A stretch of DNA of 64,000 nucleotides from Vibrio ponticus. Its GTDB lineage: Bacteria; Pseudomonadota; Gammaproteobacteria; Enterobacterales; Vibrionaceae. Shown here piece by piece: positions 18,975 through 26,810 of this stretch. The translations under genes and the position numbers were made by a program. The notes under the pieces were generated by a model, which was not told the origin of the DNA, made no database searches, and saw nothing but the letters and a program-made list of their open reading frames with translations. The number at the start of each line of letters is the position of its first letter. Within the stretch, counting starts at the first letter, position 1. The stretch covers positions 558,001 through 622,000 of the forward strand of contig NZ_AP019658.1 in assembly GCF_009938225.1 (NCBI RefSeq), read 5' to 3'.

Positions 18975-19310
18975 TCTCGAAGCCCTGCTTGGTAGGGCGT
19001 TCCAAATTCTCAAGACTTACACATATTGTATGTCCCGCTTAAGACTTTGGCGTATTTCTCTACATTTGTACAAGCGGTCCAATTACTCTTTGCCTTGCCA
19101 AAGAGTAATCAGAAAGGCGTTTGATTTGCTGTTGTTGTCCGGACGGTTTTAGGTGTTCCCGACACCGAAAACCTAAAAAATCGTCCTGATTTTTTCCTAG
19201 GGAGTCGGTTCGTTCTAGTTGAAGCGCTAAGTTTTGGATTTATTGATTAGTTTTGTTGATCGCCATCGCGATTCCGTAAGCTTGCGCTTTAGCGCGAGCG
19301 TTCCCGCATC
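18975..19310. repeat. Long direct repeat copy A, upstream of the toxin-antitoxin pair
   Basis: 336 bp, matching copy B at 20151-20486 with six mismatches and no gaps on my reading. It starts TCTCGAAGCCCTGCTTGG and ends with a half REP-like unit, GTTCCCGCATC. It holds strong hairpins: TTACTCTTTG..CAAAGAGTAA at 19084-19109, and a longer imperfect stem-loop built around GGTTTTAGGTGT..ACACCGAAAACC at about 19140-19185. Small open frames across it are not conserved between copies and are judged spurious. Confidence 0.88.
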
Positions 19311-19329
19311 TCGATTCCATATTATTGTC

Positions 19330-19459
19330 TCTCGAAGCCCTGCATGGCAGGGCGTTCCAAATTCTCAAGACTTACACATATTGTATGTCCCGCTTAAGAC
19401 TTTGGCGTATTTCTCAACATTTGTGCAAGTGGTCCAATTATTCTTTGCCTTGAGTAATC
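19330..19459. repeat. Truncated repeat copy A' abutting the toxin promoter
   Basis: Corresponds to the first 130 bases or so of copy A with several substitutions. A 5-base deletion removes the left part of the CAAAGAGTAA hairpin arm. It ends at GAGTAATC, 20 bases before the toxin start, so its last bases supply the predicted -35 element. Confidence 0.8.
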
Positions 19460-19488
19460 CATTGGCTTACTATTGAAGTATGCATACA
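19445..19488 (+). promoter_or_regulatory. Predicted toxin-antitoxin promoter and operator
   Basis: -35 TTGCCT (19445-19450) and -10 TACTAT (19468-19473) with exactly 17 bases between. The expected transcription start falls at the ATG of the toxin (19480). A perfect palindrome GTATGCATAC (19479-19488) covers the start codon and is a plausible operator for the XRE antitoxin. Confidence 0.5.
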
Positions 19489-19812
19489 ATCGTCGAGTTG
19501 CCTGAATACAAGAAACGAGTCGAGAAACTCCTTTCAGATGGCGAGAACAAACAAATCATCAGTTATCTTGCTGAGCATCCGAAAGCAGGTGTGTTAATGC
19601 AAGGAACTGGTGGTGTTCGTAAGCTTCGATGGGCGCGAGAGAGTGGTGGAAAAAGTAGTGGTGTGCGAGTTATTTACTACTATCACAATGAAGACATACC
19701 ACTGTTTCTGCTGTCACTCTTTGGCAAAAATGAAAAAGCCAACTTATCAAAAGCAGAATGTAATGTGCTGAGCAAGCTAACCAAAATACTTGCAGACAGT
19801 TATAGGAGGTAA
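19480..19812 (+). CDS. RelE/HigB2-like toxin
   Basis: A 110-residue basic protein of the RelE superfamily, close in pattern to V. cholerae HigB2. It has GVLMQGTGGVRKLRWARES, a basic stretch, then RVIYYYHNEDIPLFLLSLFGKNEKANLS. Family members are ribosome-dependent mRNA interferases; the arginine and lysine residues of the core are present. It is encoded before its antitoxin, with a 2-base gap. No Shine-Dalgarno is visible before this ATG, and an in-frame stop lies just upstream, so the start is fixed. The pair sits between near-identical direct repeats. Confidence 0.88.
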   Translation: MHTIVELPEYKKRVEKLLSDGENKQIISYLAEHPKAGVLMQGTGGVRKLRWARESGGKSSGVRVIYYYHNEDIPLFLLSLFGKNEKANLSKAECNVLSKLTKILADSYRR

Positions 19813-19814
19813 TT

Positions 19815-20099
19815 ATGACTGACGCATTTAAAAGCATCCAACAGGGGTTAATGGAAGCGATTGAGTTTGCAGAAGGTCAAACTCAATCAGCTACCGTTCA
19901 TAAGTTCGATTCTGTTGATGTTAAAGCTCTTCGGAATAATGTGGGAATGACTCAAGCAGAATTTGCCGCAACATTTGGTATTAGCCTCGGCACATTACGT
20001 CATTGGGAGCGTGGTGACAGAACCCCAAGAGGACCAGCACTCGTGTTGCTCAATGTTCTTGCTAAAGATCCGCAAGCAGTTATCCGAGCTCTGACATAA
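19815..20099 (+). CDS. XRE-family antitoxin (HigA2/NadS-like)
   Basis: A 94-residue antitoxin. The helix-turn-helix is at about residues 35-85 (LRNNVGMTQAEFAATFGISLGTLRHWERGDRTPRGPA), and the N-terminal 30 residues are the likely toxin-neutralising arm. A very strong AGGAGGT site lies 6 bases before ATG, in clear contrast to the toxin, so the antitoxin should be translated in excess. It probably autoregulates the operon through the palindrome over the toxin start. Confidence 0.88.
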   Translation: MTDAFKSIQQGLMEAIEFAEGQTQSATVHKFDSVDVKALRNNVGMTQAEFAATFGISLGTLRHWERGDRTPRGPALVLLNVLAKDPQAVIRALT

Positions 20100-20150
20100 T
20101 AAGCCTTACGATTTTTAGGCTTGCTCGTATCCCGATTCCATCTTTTCATT

Positions 20151-20486
20151 TCTCGAAGCCCTGCTTGGTAGGGCGTTCTAAATTCTCAAGACTTACACAT
20201 ATTGTATGTCCCGCTTAAGACTTTGGCGTATTTCTCTACATTTGTACAAGCGGTCCAATTACTCTTTGCCTTGCCAAAGAGTAATCAGAAAGGCGTCTGA
20301 TTTGCTGTTGTTGTCCGGACGGTTTTAGGTGTTCCCGACACCGAAAACCTAAAAAATCGTCCTGATTTTTTCCTAGGGAGTCGGTTCGTTCTAGTTGAAG
20401 CGCTAAGTTTTGGATTTGTTGATTAGTTTTGTTGATCGCCATCGCGATTCCGTGAGCTTGCGCTTTGGCGCGAGCGTCCCCGCATC
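20151..20486. repeat. Long direct repeat copy B, downstream of the toxin-antitoxin pair
   Basis: Same orientation and almost the same sequence as copy A (offset 1176 bp). The hairpins are identical, and it ends with a half REP-like unit. Recombination between A and B would delete a 1176-bp circle carrying copy A' and the toxin-antitoxin pair. Confidence 0.88.
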
Positions 20487-20511
20487 CAGAAGCACCGCGT
20501 ACGCCCTTAGA

Positions 20512-20616
20512 GGGACAGACGTAATTAGATACTAGTGAATCAGTCCATTTGTTCACCATCGCGAGCCCCCTCGCGATTCCGTGAGCTCGTGCTTTAGCGC
20601 GAGCGTTCCCGCATCT
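20512..20616. repeat. REP-like repeat unit (copy 6)
   Basis: AGGGACAGACGTAATTAG, TAGTGAATCAGT, CGCGAGCCCCCTCGCG, GTGAGCTCGTGC..GCGCGAGC, GTTCCCGCATC. It is followed by TTTCTCGAAGCTCATGCAAAAAGCATGAGCGTTCC, which repeats the start motif of the long repeat with a different hairpin. Confidence 0.78.
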
Positions 20617-20747
20617 CGATTCCATATTCTCGTTTCTCGAAGCTCATGCAAAAAGCATGAGCGTTCCACCAATTCTCTTTAACACCTCTCAATCTTTGTT
20701 TACGAATGTAAAAAACGTAAATGCGAGATGACTTCAATTTAAATCTA

Positions 20748-20766
20748 AATGATAATGCATTGCATT
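20748..20766 (+). promoter_or_regulatory. Fur box upstream of vctP
   Basis: AATGATAATGCATTGCATT matches the 19-bp Fur consensus at 14 of 18 defined positions and ends 20 bases before the vctP start codon. It fits iron-repressed expression of the siderophore uptake operon. Confidence 0.75.
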
Positions 20767-20785
20767 AGTAATTATGGAGTTGGGT

Positions 20786-21691
20786 ATGAAAGCATCAGTT
20801 TTAGCGTTGATGACAGGCTTAGTTGCACTATCTGCAAATGCAGAGATGATTGAAATTGAGCATCAAAAGGGAACGACAAAGGTAGAAACGAATCCTGAGC
20901 GAGTGGTTGTAATTGGTGTTGGTGCACTGGATGCAGCAGTCACTTTAGGTGTTGAGCCTGTGGCTATTTCAACGGTAAGCATCTTTCCTGATTACCTAGC
21001 GCAATACCGTGATTACAAGTTTGTTTCGGCAGGTAGCCTGTCTGAGCCAAACTTTGAAACGATTTATATGCAAAAACCTGATTTGATCATTGTCGGTTCG
21101 CGTGCTGCGAAGCAGTTTGATGAACTGTCAAAAATTGCACCAACGATTGTTTTTGCCGCTGATGCAGAAGAAGGTTACTGGAAGAGTACCCAACAGCAAT
21201 GGCGTAACCTTGGTCAGGTATTTGAGAAGCAAGAATTTGTTGAGCAGAAGATCGCTCAGCTTGATAAAGAATTTAAAGCAATTAGTGACTACAACCAAAC
21301 GAATAAAGTTGATGCACTAACAGTAATGAGCTCTGGCGGCAATATCACCGCATTTGGCGCTGATTCACGTTTTTCAGCGATTTACCAAGATTTTGGATTC
21401 CAACAAACCGCGCGAAACGTTAAAGCAAAAACTCACGGTGACTTGGTGTCTTACGAGTTTATTCGTGAAACTAACCCTTCAACGCTACTGATTGTTGATA
21501 AAGATCAGTTGACCAACAAGGGTAACAGCACAGTTAAACGCGATTTTGAAAATGATCTAGTAAAAGCGACTAAAGCGTACCAAAACAAGCAAATGGCTTA
21601 TCTAGACATTAGCGCTTGGTACTTGGCTATCTCGGGCATTCAAGCGACCGAACAGATGATTAACGATGTTAAATCATCAATGGCGCAATAA
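20786..21691 (+). CDS. vctP: Siderophore-binding periplasmic protein (VctP type)
   Basis: A 301-residue periplasmic receptor of a ferric-siderophore ABC importer (FatB/CeuE/VctP group). The signal peptide is MKASVLALMTGLVALSANA, cleaved before EMIEIEHQKG. NPERVVVIGVGALDAAVTLGVEP and PDLIIVGSRAAKQFDELSKIAPT are typical. The start is set at the ATG with GGAG six bases upstream rather than the ATG 12 bases earlier. Gene order receptor-permease-permease-ATPase matches V. cholerae vctPDGC, which imports vibriobactin and enterobactin. A Fur box precedes it. Confidence 0.85.
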   Translation: MKASVLALMTGLVALSANAEMIEIEHQKGTTKVETNPERVVVIGVGALDAAVTLGVEPVAISTVSIFPDYLAQYRDYKFVSAGSLSEPNFETIYMQKPDLIIVGSRAAKQFDELSKIAPTIVFAADAEEGYWKSTQQQWRNLGQVFEKQEFVEQKIAQLDKEFKAISDYNQTNKVDALTVMSSGGNITAFGADSRFSAIYQDFGFQQTARNVKAKTHGDLVSYEFIRETNPSTLLIVDKDQLTNKGNSTVKRDFENDLVKATKAYQNKQMAYLDISAWYLAISGIQATEQMINDVKSSMAQ

Positions 21692-21711
21692 AATTAAAAT
21701 TTGAAGTGTTT

Positions 21712-21742
21712 GCCCAAGCAATGCAAGTTGTTTGGGCTTTTT
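21712..21742 (+). terminator. Intercistronic stem-loop between vctP and vctD
   Basis: GCCCAAGCAA..TTGTTTGGGC followed by TTTTTG. As a partial terminator it would make vctP message more abundant than the membrane and ATPase genes, as is common for binding-protein operons. Confidence 0.7.
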
Positions 21743-21759
21743 GACGTTAGAGGCATGTT

Positions 21760-22695
21760 TTGAAGAAGTTACTCCCAATACTGTTTTTACTCAGTATCGG
21801 TTCTCTGTTTGTTGGCGTGAGCGATTTAAGCCCTATGGCACTGCTCGCAGGGGATGCGAATAGTTGGCATCTATTGTTTACCAGTCGTATTCCACGTCTC
21901 GTTGCGGTGATTCTTGCCGGCGCAGGTTTGAGTATTGCTGGTCTTATCATGCAGCAAATCAGCCAAAACCGTTTTGCTGCGCCTTCTACGTCAGGCACTA
22001 TCGAGTGTGCCATGCTGGGTTATATTTTGAGCTTGGTGCTGTTTGGTTCTCAGCAAATCTGGCTAATCTTTTTAATTTCTATTCTTGGCACTTTGCTGTT
22101 TGTTCAGTTTATCAATCGAATTCAATTCAAGAACGCTATTTTTGTCCCGCTGATCGGCATCATTTTTGGTAACGTGGTTGACTCACTGGCAACCTTCATT
22201 GCTTATAAATACGATGCACTACAGAACCTTTCTGGTTGGACAGTGGCGAACTTTGCTAACCTGCTGCAAGGTGATTATGAGCTGCTTTATATTGCGATTC
22301 CGATTGCGATTTTCAGTTATTTATATGCCACGCGTATCTCGGCAGTGGGCTTAGGCAAGGACTTTGCGACTAACTTGGGTTTGAACTATCAACAAGTGAT
22401 TGTTATCGGCGTTATGCTGGTGTCGATTATGGCGGCGAGCGTAGTGATGATTGTGGGTCAGCTGCCTTTCCTTGGTCTAATCGTGCCAAACCTAGTGAGC
22501 AAGTTCTATGGGGATAACTTACGTCGTAATATCCCTTTGACCGCCGTTCTGGGTGCCTTGATAGTGCTTTGTTGCGACTTGGCTGGACGCTTAATTATTT
22601 TCCCTTATGAGATCCCAATTTCCATGATCATCAGTATTTTAGGTGGCAGTGTGTTCGTGTTCTTTATTCTGCGAGGTCAAAAAAATGCAGGATAG
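21760..22695 (+). CDS. vctD: Ferric-siderophore permease (VctD type), TTG start
   Basis: A 311-residue FecCD-family permease with about nine hydrophobic segments. TSRIPRLVAVILAGAGLSIAGLIMQQISQNRFAAPSTSGT is the conserved N-terminal signature. The start is TTG with AGAGG seven bases upstream. An ATG five bases earlier is out of frame and opens only the two-codon frame ATG-TTT-TGA. It overlaps vctG by 11 bases. Confidence 0.85.
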   Translation: MKKLLPILFLLSIGSLFVGVSDLSPMALLAGDANSWHLLFTSRIPRLVAVILAGAGLSIAGLIMQQISQNRFAAPSTSGTIECAMLGYILSLVLFGSQQIWLIFLISILGTLLFVQFINRIQFKNAIFVPLIGIIFGNVVDSLATFIAYKYDALQNLSGWTVANFANLLQGDYELLYIAIPIAIFSYLYATRISAVGLGKDFATNLGLNYQQVIVIGVMLVSIMAASVVMIVGQLPFLGLIVPNLVSKFYGDNLRRNIPLTAVLGALIVLCCDLAGRLIIFPYEIPISMIISILGGSVFVFFILRGQKNAG

Positions 22696-23635
22696 AACCA
22701 AACTCCTGATCCTAGGTGCGATTGCTGTCGTGTTTGCTGCGCTGTTTATCGGTCTAGGGTTAAATGCTGACAACTACCAATATTTTTTATCGCGCCGCGT
22801 GCCTAAGGTGCTAGCGATGATCTTAGCGGGTGTTGCGATTGGTCAGTCTGCGTTAGCATTCCAAACCATCACTAACAACCGCATTTTAACACCGAGCATC
22901 ATGGGCTTTGATGCGCTGTACATGTTTACCCAAGTTTTGGTTGTGGCGGTGTTTGGCGGCTTAAGTAGTTATGTAATGAATGACTATTTGAACTTCTCAT
23001 TGTCAGTTACGGTAATGCTTGGCTTCTCAATGTTGCTGTTTACATTCTACTTTAAGAGCAATAAACAGAACTTGATGGTATTGCTGCTACTTGGCGTCAT
23101 CTTAGGTCAACTGTTTGGCAGTATTTCCTCATTTTTGACCATGCTAATGGATCCAAATGATTTTGCTGCGTTGCAAGAGAGCATGTTTGCAAGTTTCAAC
23201 AACATTAAAGTTGAACTGGTCTATATGTGTGCACCGCTGCTTCTCATCATCAGCGCATTGCTATTTAGACTAAACCGCGTACTGGATGTTTTCTGGCTCG
23301 ACAAAGATAACGCGACCAGCTTAGGTATCGACGTTAAGCGTGTCACCATGCAGGTGCTCGTGCTTTCTGCGTGTTTGATTGCTATTTCTACCGCATTGAT
23401 TGGTCCAATTATGTTCTTTGGTCTGCTGGTAACTAACTTGGCGCGTGAAATGCTGCGCAGCTATCAACATCGCGTATTACTGCTTGGTGTATCGTTGCTA
23501 TCAGTTGCTTCGTTACTGGCAGGGCAGTGGATTGTAGAGAATCTGTTTGGTTTCTCCACCACACTTAGTGTTGTAATTAACTTTATCGGCGGCATCTACT
23601 TCTTATCAATGCTGCTTAGAAACAAAATCGTTTAG
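22685..23635 (+). CDS. vctG: Ferric-siderophore permease (VctG type)
   Basis: A 316-residue second FecCD-family permease. SRRVPKVLAMILAGVAIGQSALAFQTITNNRILTPSIMGFDALY is the family signature. The start chosen is the ATG inside the end of vctD (MQDRTKLLIL). An earlier in-frame ATG would add 14 residues of out-of-frame vctD sequence and lacks support. It is seven bases from the ATPase gene. Confidence 0.85.
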   Translation: MQDRTKLLILGAIAVVFAALFIGLGLNADNYQYFLSRRVPKVLAMILAGVAIGQSALAFQTITNNRILTPSIMGFDALYMFTQVLVVAVFGGLSSYVMNDYLNFSLSVTVMLGFSMLLFTFYFKSNKQNLMVLLLLGVILGQLFGSISSFLTMLMDPNDFAALQESMFASFNNIKVELVYMCAPLLLIISALLFRLNRVLDVFWLDKDNATSLGIDVKRVTMQVLVLSACLIAISTALIGPIMFFGLLVTNLAREMLRSYQHRVLLLGVSLLSVASLLAGQWIVENLFGFSTTLSVVINFIGGIYFLSMLLRNKIV

Positions 23636-23642
23636 GTTCACT

Positions 23643-24398
23643 ATGATTAAATTAGAAAAACTAACCAAACTTTTCGGTCAAAATGCAGTAGTTAAAAAAG
23701 CTAGTGCAGAGTTTGAGAAAGGCAAAGTTACCTCGATCATTGGACCTAATGGTGCTGGTAAAAGTACGTTGCTTTCCATGGCGAGCCGCTTAGTGAGTAA
23801 AGATGAAGGACAAGTCTTTATTGATTGCAAAGAGATTGCTGATTGGGACACCAAAGAGTTGGCGAAACGCCTTGCTGTGCTGCGTCAAGCGAACTCGATT
23901 ACGATGCGCTTTACCGTGCGTGAGATGATCGCTTTTGGTCGTTTTCCTTACAGCCAAGGTAAACTTACCTCGGAAGATCAGACAATCATCAACCAAGCGA
24001 TTGAGTACCTAGATTTGGTTGCCATTCAACATAAGTATCTGGATGAATTGAGTGGCGGTCAGCGTCAACTTGCCTTTATTGCCATGGTAATTGCGCAAGA
24101 CACAGACTACGTGTTTTTAGATGAACCACTTAACAACCTTGATATTAAACACTCACTGCAAATCATGCGTAATGTGGGTCGACTGGCTCGTGAGATGAAC
24201 AAAGCGGTGGTGGTGGTGATCCATGATATCAACTTTGCTGCTTGTTACTCAGATAAGATTATCGCGCTTAAGAAAGGGCAGGTCGTTGCTCAGGGTGATG
24301 TCGAAGCCGTTATCCAAGCTGATGTGCTTGAGAGCATCTACGAGACGCCATTTAACATCATTGAGATGGATGGCAAACGTATGTGTACCTACTACTAG
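23643..24398 (+). CDS. vctC: Ferric-siderophore ABC ATPase (VctC type)
   Basis: A 251-residue ATPase. It has Walker A GPNGAGKST, signature LSGGQRQLAFIAM, Walker B YVFLDEPLNNLD and the switch histidine in VVVIHDINFA, so all catalytic elements are present. It ends the operon, followed by an intrinsic terminator shared with the convergent cueR gene. Confidence 0.88.
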   Translation: MIKLEKLTKLFGQNAVVKKASAEFEKGKVTSIIGPNGAGKSTLLSMASRLVSKDEGQVFIDCKEIADWDTKELAKRLAVLRQANSITMRFTVREMIAFGRFPYSQGKLTSEDQTIINQAIEYLDLVAIQHKYLDELSGGQRQLAFIAMVIAQDTDYVFLDEPLNNLDIKHSLQIMRNVGRLAREMNKAVVVVIHDINFAACYSDKIIALKKGQVVAQGDVEAVIQADVLESIYETPFNIIEMDGKRMCTYY

Positions 24399-24419
24399 CG
24401 GTTGGTTATTCGCCTACAG

Positions 24420-24446
24420 AAAGCCTTTCCAGTGGAAAGGCTTTTG
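24420..24446. terminator. Intrinsic terminator after vctC
   Basis: AAAGCCTTTCC, loop AGT, GGAAAGGCTTT then TGT. The A-rich left flank lets it also serve cueR from the other side. Confidence 0.8.
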
Positions 24447-24458
24447 TACGAAAGGGGG

Positions 24459-24845
24459 TTACTTTGTCAGATCTTCAATGATCGGACAGCAACTACTTGA
24501 ATTCCCTGGGCAGGCAGCAATCCACTGTTGCAATTGATGTTCTATCTCTTTGAGTTGACGGATTTTGAGTTCAACTTCTTGCAGTTTTTCTTGTGCTTTG
24601 GCTTTTACTTCACTGCTCTTACGTTCAGGGTTTCTCGCGAGTTGAACAAACTCTTTGCATTCTATCAAAGAGAATCCTGCATTTTTTGCACGCGAAACGA
24701 GGTTGAGTTCTTGCAGGTGCTGCGCTGAATATTCTCGGTAACCCGATTCACTACGGTGGGGTGGGGTGATGATTCCTTTGTCTTCATATAGACGAATAGA
24801 CTTACTTGACAGCCCCGTTAGCGTGGCTACTTCACCAATGTTCAT
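24459..24845 (-). CDS. cueR: Copper-responsive MerR-family regulator CueR
   Basis: A 128-residue MerR-family regulator. The winged helix is at residues 1-70 (MNIGEVATLTGLSSKSIRLYEDKG). A dimerisation helix follows, and then the metal-binding loop ACPGNSSSCCPI, which has the two CueR cysteines that bind Cu(I), plus an extra neighbouring Cys. The end PIIEDL is also as in CueR. It normally activates copA and cueO, and neither is nearby, so it acts on distant targets. Confidence 0.88.
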   Translation of the reverse strand: MNIGEVATLTGLSSKSIRLYEDKGIITPPHRSESGYREYSAQHLQELNLVSRAKNAGFSLIECKEFVQLARNPERKSSEVKAKAQEKLQEVELKIRQLKEIEHQLQQWIAACPGNSSSCCPIIEDLTK

Positions 24846-25311
24846 TAGCTCAATCTCGATGTAAACTTGCCTATATTCTAACTTCTAGAGCCCATTTTGC
24901 CTATGCAGAAGAGTCTGTGCCAGACAAGCCAGTGTGTATGGACTAAAATTTTTTTAGAATCTAGCACGAAAAAGCCGGATTTTTGCAACAAATTAGGATA
25001 TATAACGCCACAGATTTTGAAGTTTCAGTTAGCAAAATTGCTACAAGCTAGGTTTCATAAGGGATTTGGCGATAGCAACCATAGAATGTAAAACTAGCAA
25101 ACTAATCTTCATTATCTTGATAGAGCTACCATTTTGATTAAATTCCGTCCGCGAAAAAAATCGAATATTGCTTTAGATCAACAAACAAACGTTTCTATTG
25201 GTCTAAAAATTAAAACAAAGTTGAAAGATTCAAAAAAAATTTGAATAATTAAACTCAATACACAATGGAGCGAAAGCTTCGATAATAAGTATGAAACAGG
25301 ATACGTACCAC
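24846..25311. other. Intergenic region cueR / ackA
   Basis: 466 bp, AT-rich. I see one short inverted repeat, ATTCAAA..TTTGAAT at 25228-25246, 66 bp before ackA, and no MerR-type spacer promoter that I could assign with confidence. A 64-codon frame on the plus strand lacks a ribosome site or recognisable content. Confidence 0.5.
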
Positions 25312-26505
25312 ATGTCTAATTCGTTTGTATTGGTGATTAACTCAGGCAGTTCTTCACTAAAATTTGCAGTAATCGATTCGCAAACTGGCGACGCGATTGT
25401 TAGCGGTTTAGGTGAGTGCTTTGGATTACCGGAAGCCGTCATTAGTTGGAAATACAATGGTGAGAAAACCGAAGAGGCGATCACTGCTGCCGACAATCAT
25501 CACCAACATGCGATTAACCGCATTGTGGACCTAATTGAATCTCTTGGATTCACAAAAGATTTGGTTGCTGTGGGTCACCGTATCGTTCACGGCGGCGAGA
25601 AGTTTACTTCTACCGTTCGTATCGACGAGAAAGTACTGGCGGAAATCGAAAGCCTTTCAGACCTGGCTCCGCTCCACAACCCTGCAGGCGCGAAAGGTAT
25701 TCAAGCAGCTATGGTAGCTTTCCCAAGCTTGCCACAGTTTGCTGTTTTCGACACAGCATTCCACCAAACTATGCCTAAGAAAGCGTTCACTGGCGCTATC
25801 TCTAACGAGCTTTACACTGATTACGGTATTCGCCGTTACGGTTTCCACGGCACTAGCCACTACTACGTTAGCCGTGAAGCTGCGAAGTTGGTTGGCAAAC
25901 CAGTGGAAGAAGCAAGCTTTATCTCTGTTCACCTAGGTAACGGTGCATCTGTATGTGCAATCGAAAACGGTGAGTCAGTAGATACTTCAATGGGCTTTAC
26001 TCCGCTATCTGGTCTAATGATGGGCACACGTTGTGGTGACCTTGACCCTGGTATCATCGAGTTCCTACTGAAGAAAGGCTGGAGCCAAGAGCAAGTATTT
26101 GAAGCACTGAACAAGAAATCAGGCTTCCTAGGTGTGTCTGGTCTAACTTCAGATGCACGTGGTGTACTAGAAGCGATGGAAAATGGTCACGAAGGTGCGA
26201 AACTAGCATTTGAAGTGTTCACTTACCGCGTAGCGAAATACATCGGTTCTTACCTAATCCCACTAAGCAAGCTTGACGCTGTGATCTTTACTGGTGGTAT
26301 CGGTGAGAACTCTCTACCAATTCGTCGCGAAATCTTGAGCAATCTTAAGCTTCTAGGTTTCGTTGAAGATGAAAAGGGCAACGAAGACGCTCGCTTTGGT
26401 AACGCAGGTGTAATTGCAAAATCTGACATGCTAAATGCCATTGCTGTAGTTATTCCGACTAACGAAGAGTTCGTTATCGCTCAGCAGTCAGTAGAACTGC
26501 TATAA
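25312..26505 (+). CDS. ackA: Acetate kinase
   Basis: A 397-residue acetate kinase that converts acetyl phosphate and ADP to acetate and ATP. Family marks are LVINSGSSSLKFAVID at the N-terminus, VGHRIVHGGEKF, RYGFHGTSHYYVS with the catalytic His, HLGNGASVCAI and FTGGIGENS. The chosen ATG has AGGA ten bases upstream; an ATG 21 bases earlier is possible. No pta gene is adjacent, so this is likely the second, chromosome II type copy found in vibrios. Its frequent CTA/GGT/CGT codons suggest strong expression. Confidence 0.95.
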   Translation: MSNSFVLVINSGSSSLKFAVIDSQTGDAIVSGLGECFGLPEAVISWKYNGEKTEEAITAADNHHQHAINRIVDLIESLGFTKDLVAVGHRIVHGGEKFTSTVRIDEKVLAEIESLSDLAPLHNPAGAKGIQAAMVAFPSLPQFAVFDTAFHQTMPKKAFTGAISNELYTDYGIRRYGFHGTSHYYVSREAAKLVGKPVEEASFISVHLGNGASVCAIENGESVDTSMGFTPLSGLMMGTRCGDLDPGIIEFLLKKGWSQEQVFEALNKKSGFLGVSGLTSDARGVLEAMENGHEGAKLAFEVFTYRVAKYIGSYLIPLSKLDAVIFTGGIGENSLPIRREILSNLKLLGFVEDEKGNEDARFGNAGVIAKSDMLNAIAVVIPTNEEFVIAQQSVELL

Positions 26506-26534
26506 AAATCTACTCATTTTTGGGAAATAAGTCG

Positions 26535-26568
26535 AAGCCCTTTCCGCATGGAAAGGGCTTTTCTTTTT
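26535..26568 (+). terminator. Intrinsic terminator after ackA
   Basis: AAGCCCTTTCC, loop GCAT, GGAAAGGGCTT then TTCTTTTT. Confidence 0.88.
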
Positions 26569-26634
26569 GCAGGTGAAATTTTAGAGAGTAAAACTGGCAC
26601 AAAAAGAAAATGTAACTTTTCTGTCTGTAAGTGG

Positions 26635-26663
26635 TTTACTTTGTAAATTATTGGCTCTATATT
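26635..26663 (+). promoter_or_regulatory. Predicted sigma-70 promoter of the brnQ leader
   Basis: -35 TTTACT and -10 TATATT separated by 17 bases. Transcription would start near 26670, 30 bases before the leader-peptide ATG. Confidence 0.6.
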
Positions 26664-26699
26664 GGTCCCGTAGACGTAACATATCACTAGGACATATCC

Positions 26700-26810
26700 A
26701 TGCCTTTACTATTAGCACACCACACTGCCGCTTTTCGCCGAGCAACGCGTTGTGCTTTGTCACGTCTAACATCAACTGTTTCAGTCGTCATTCTAGTCAT
26801 TATTAACTAG
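26700..26810 (+). CDS. Predicted brnQ leader peptide (36 aa)
   Basis: A 36-codon frame starting MPLLLAHH and ending SVVILVIIN, with AGGA seven bases before ATG. It is rich in Leu early and has Val-Val-Ile-Leu-Val-Ile-Ile at the end, just like leader peptides that sense charged tRNA for branched-chain amino acids (ilv operon type). The stop codon runs straight into the first strand of a set of alternative hairpins. It lies 135 bases before brnQ, the branched-chain amino acid carrier, so the regulated gene and the sensed amino acids agree. Confidence 0.7.
   Translation: MPLLLAHHTAAFRRATRCALSRLTSTVSVVILVIIN

Noticed and set aside
18934..19476. Two plus-strand frames (72 and 80 codons) with similar peptide sequence
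   Set aside because: The similarity comes from the DNA repeat they lie in; they have no ribosome site and end differently in each copy.
18850..20616. CRISPR array
   Set aside because: Repeat units are long, irregularly spaced and palindromic, with no uniform 20-40 base spacers and no cas genes.
18850..20616. Chromosomal integron cassette (attC/VCR) around the toxin-antitoxin pair
   Set aside because: The repeats do not have the VCR sequence or the paired core sites of attC, and no further cassettes follow.
20236..20625. 129-codon minus-strand frame
   Set aside because: Lies wholly in repeat copy B and a REP-like unit; composition reflects the palindromes and no family is seen.
24897..25091. 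64-codon frame between cueR and ackA
   Set aside because: No ribosome site, no recognisable content, and an AT-rich regulatory setting.
25291..25311. ackA start at the earlier ATG
   Set aside because: Ribosome site is too far away, and the protein family starts near the second ATG, though it cannot be excluded.
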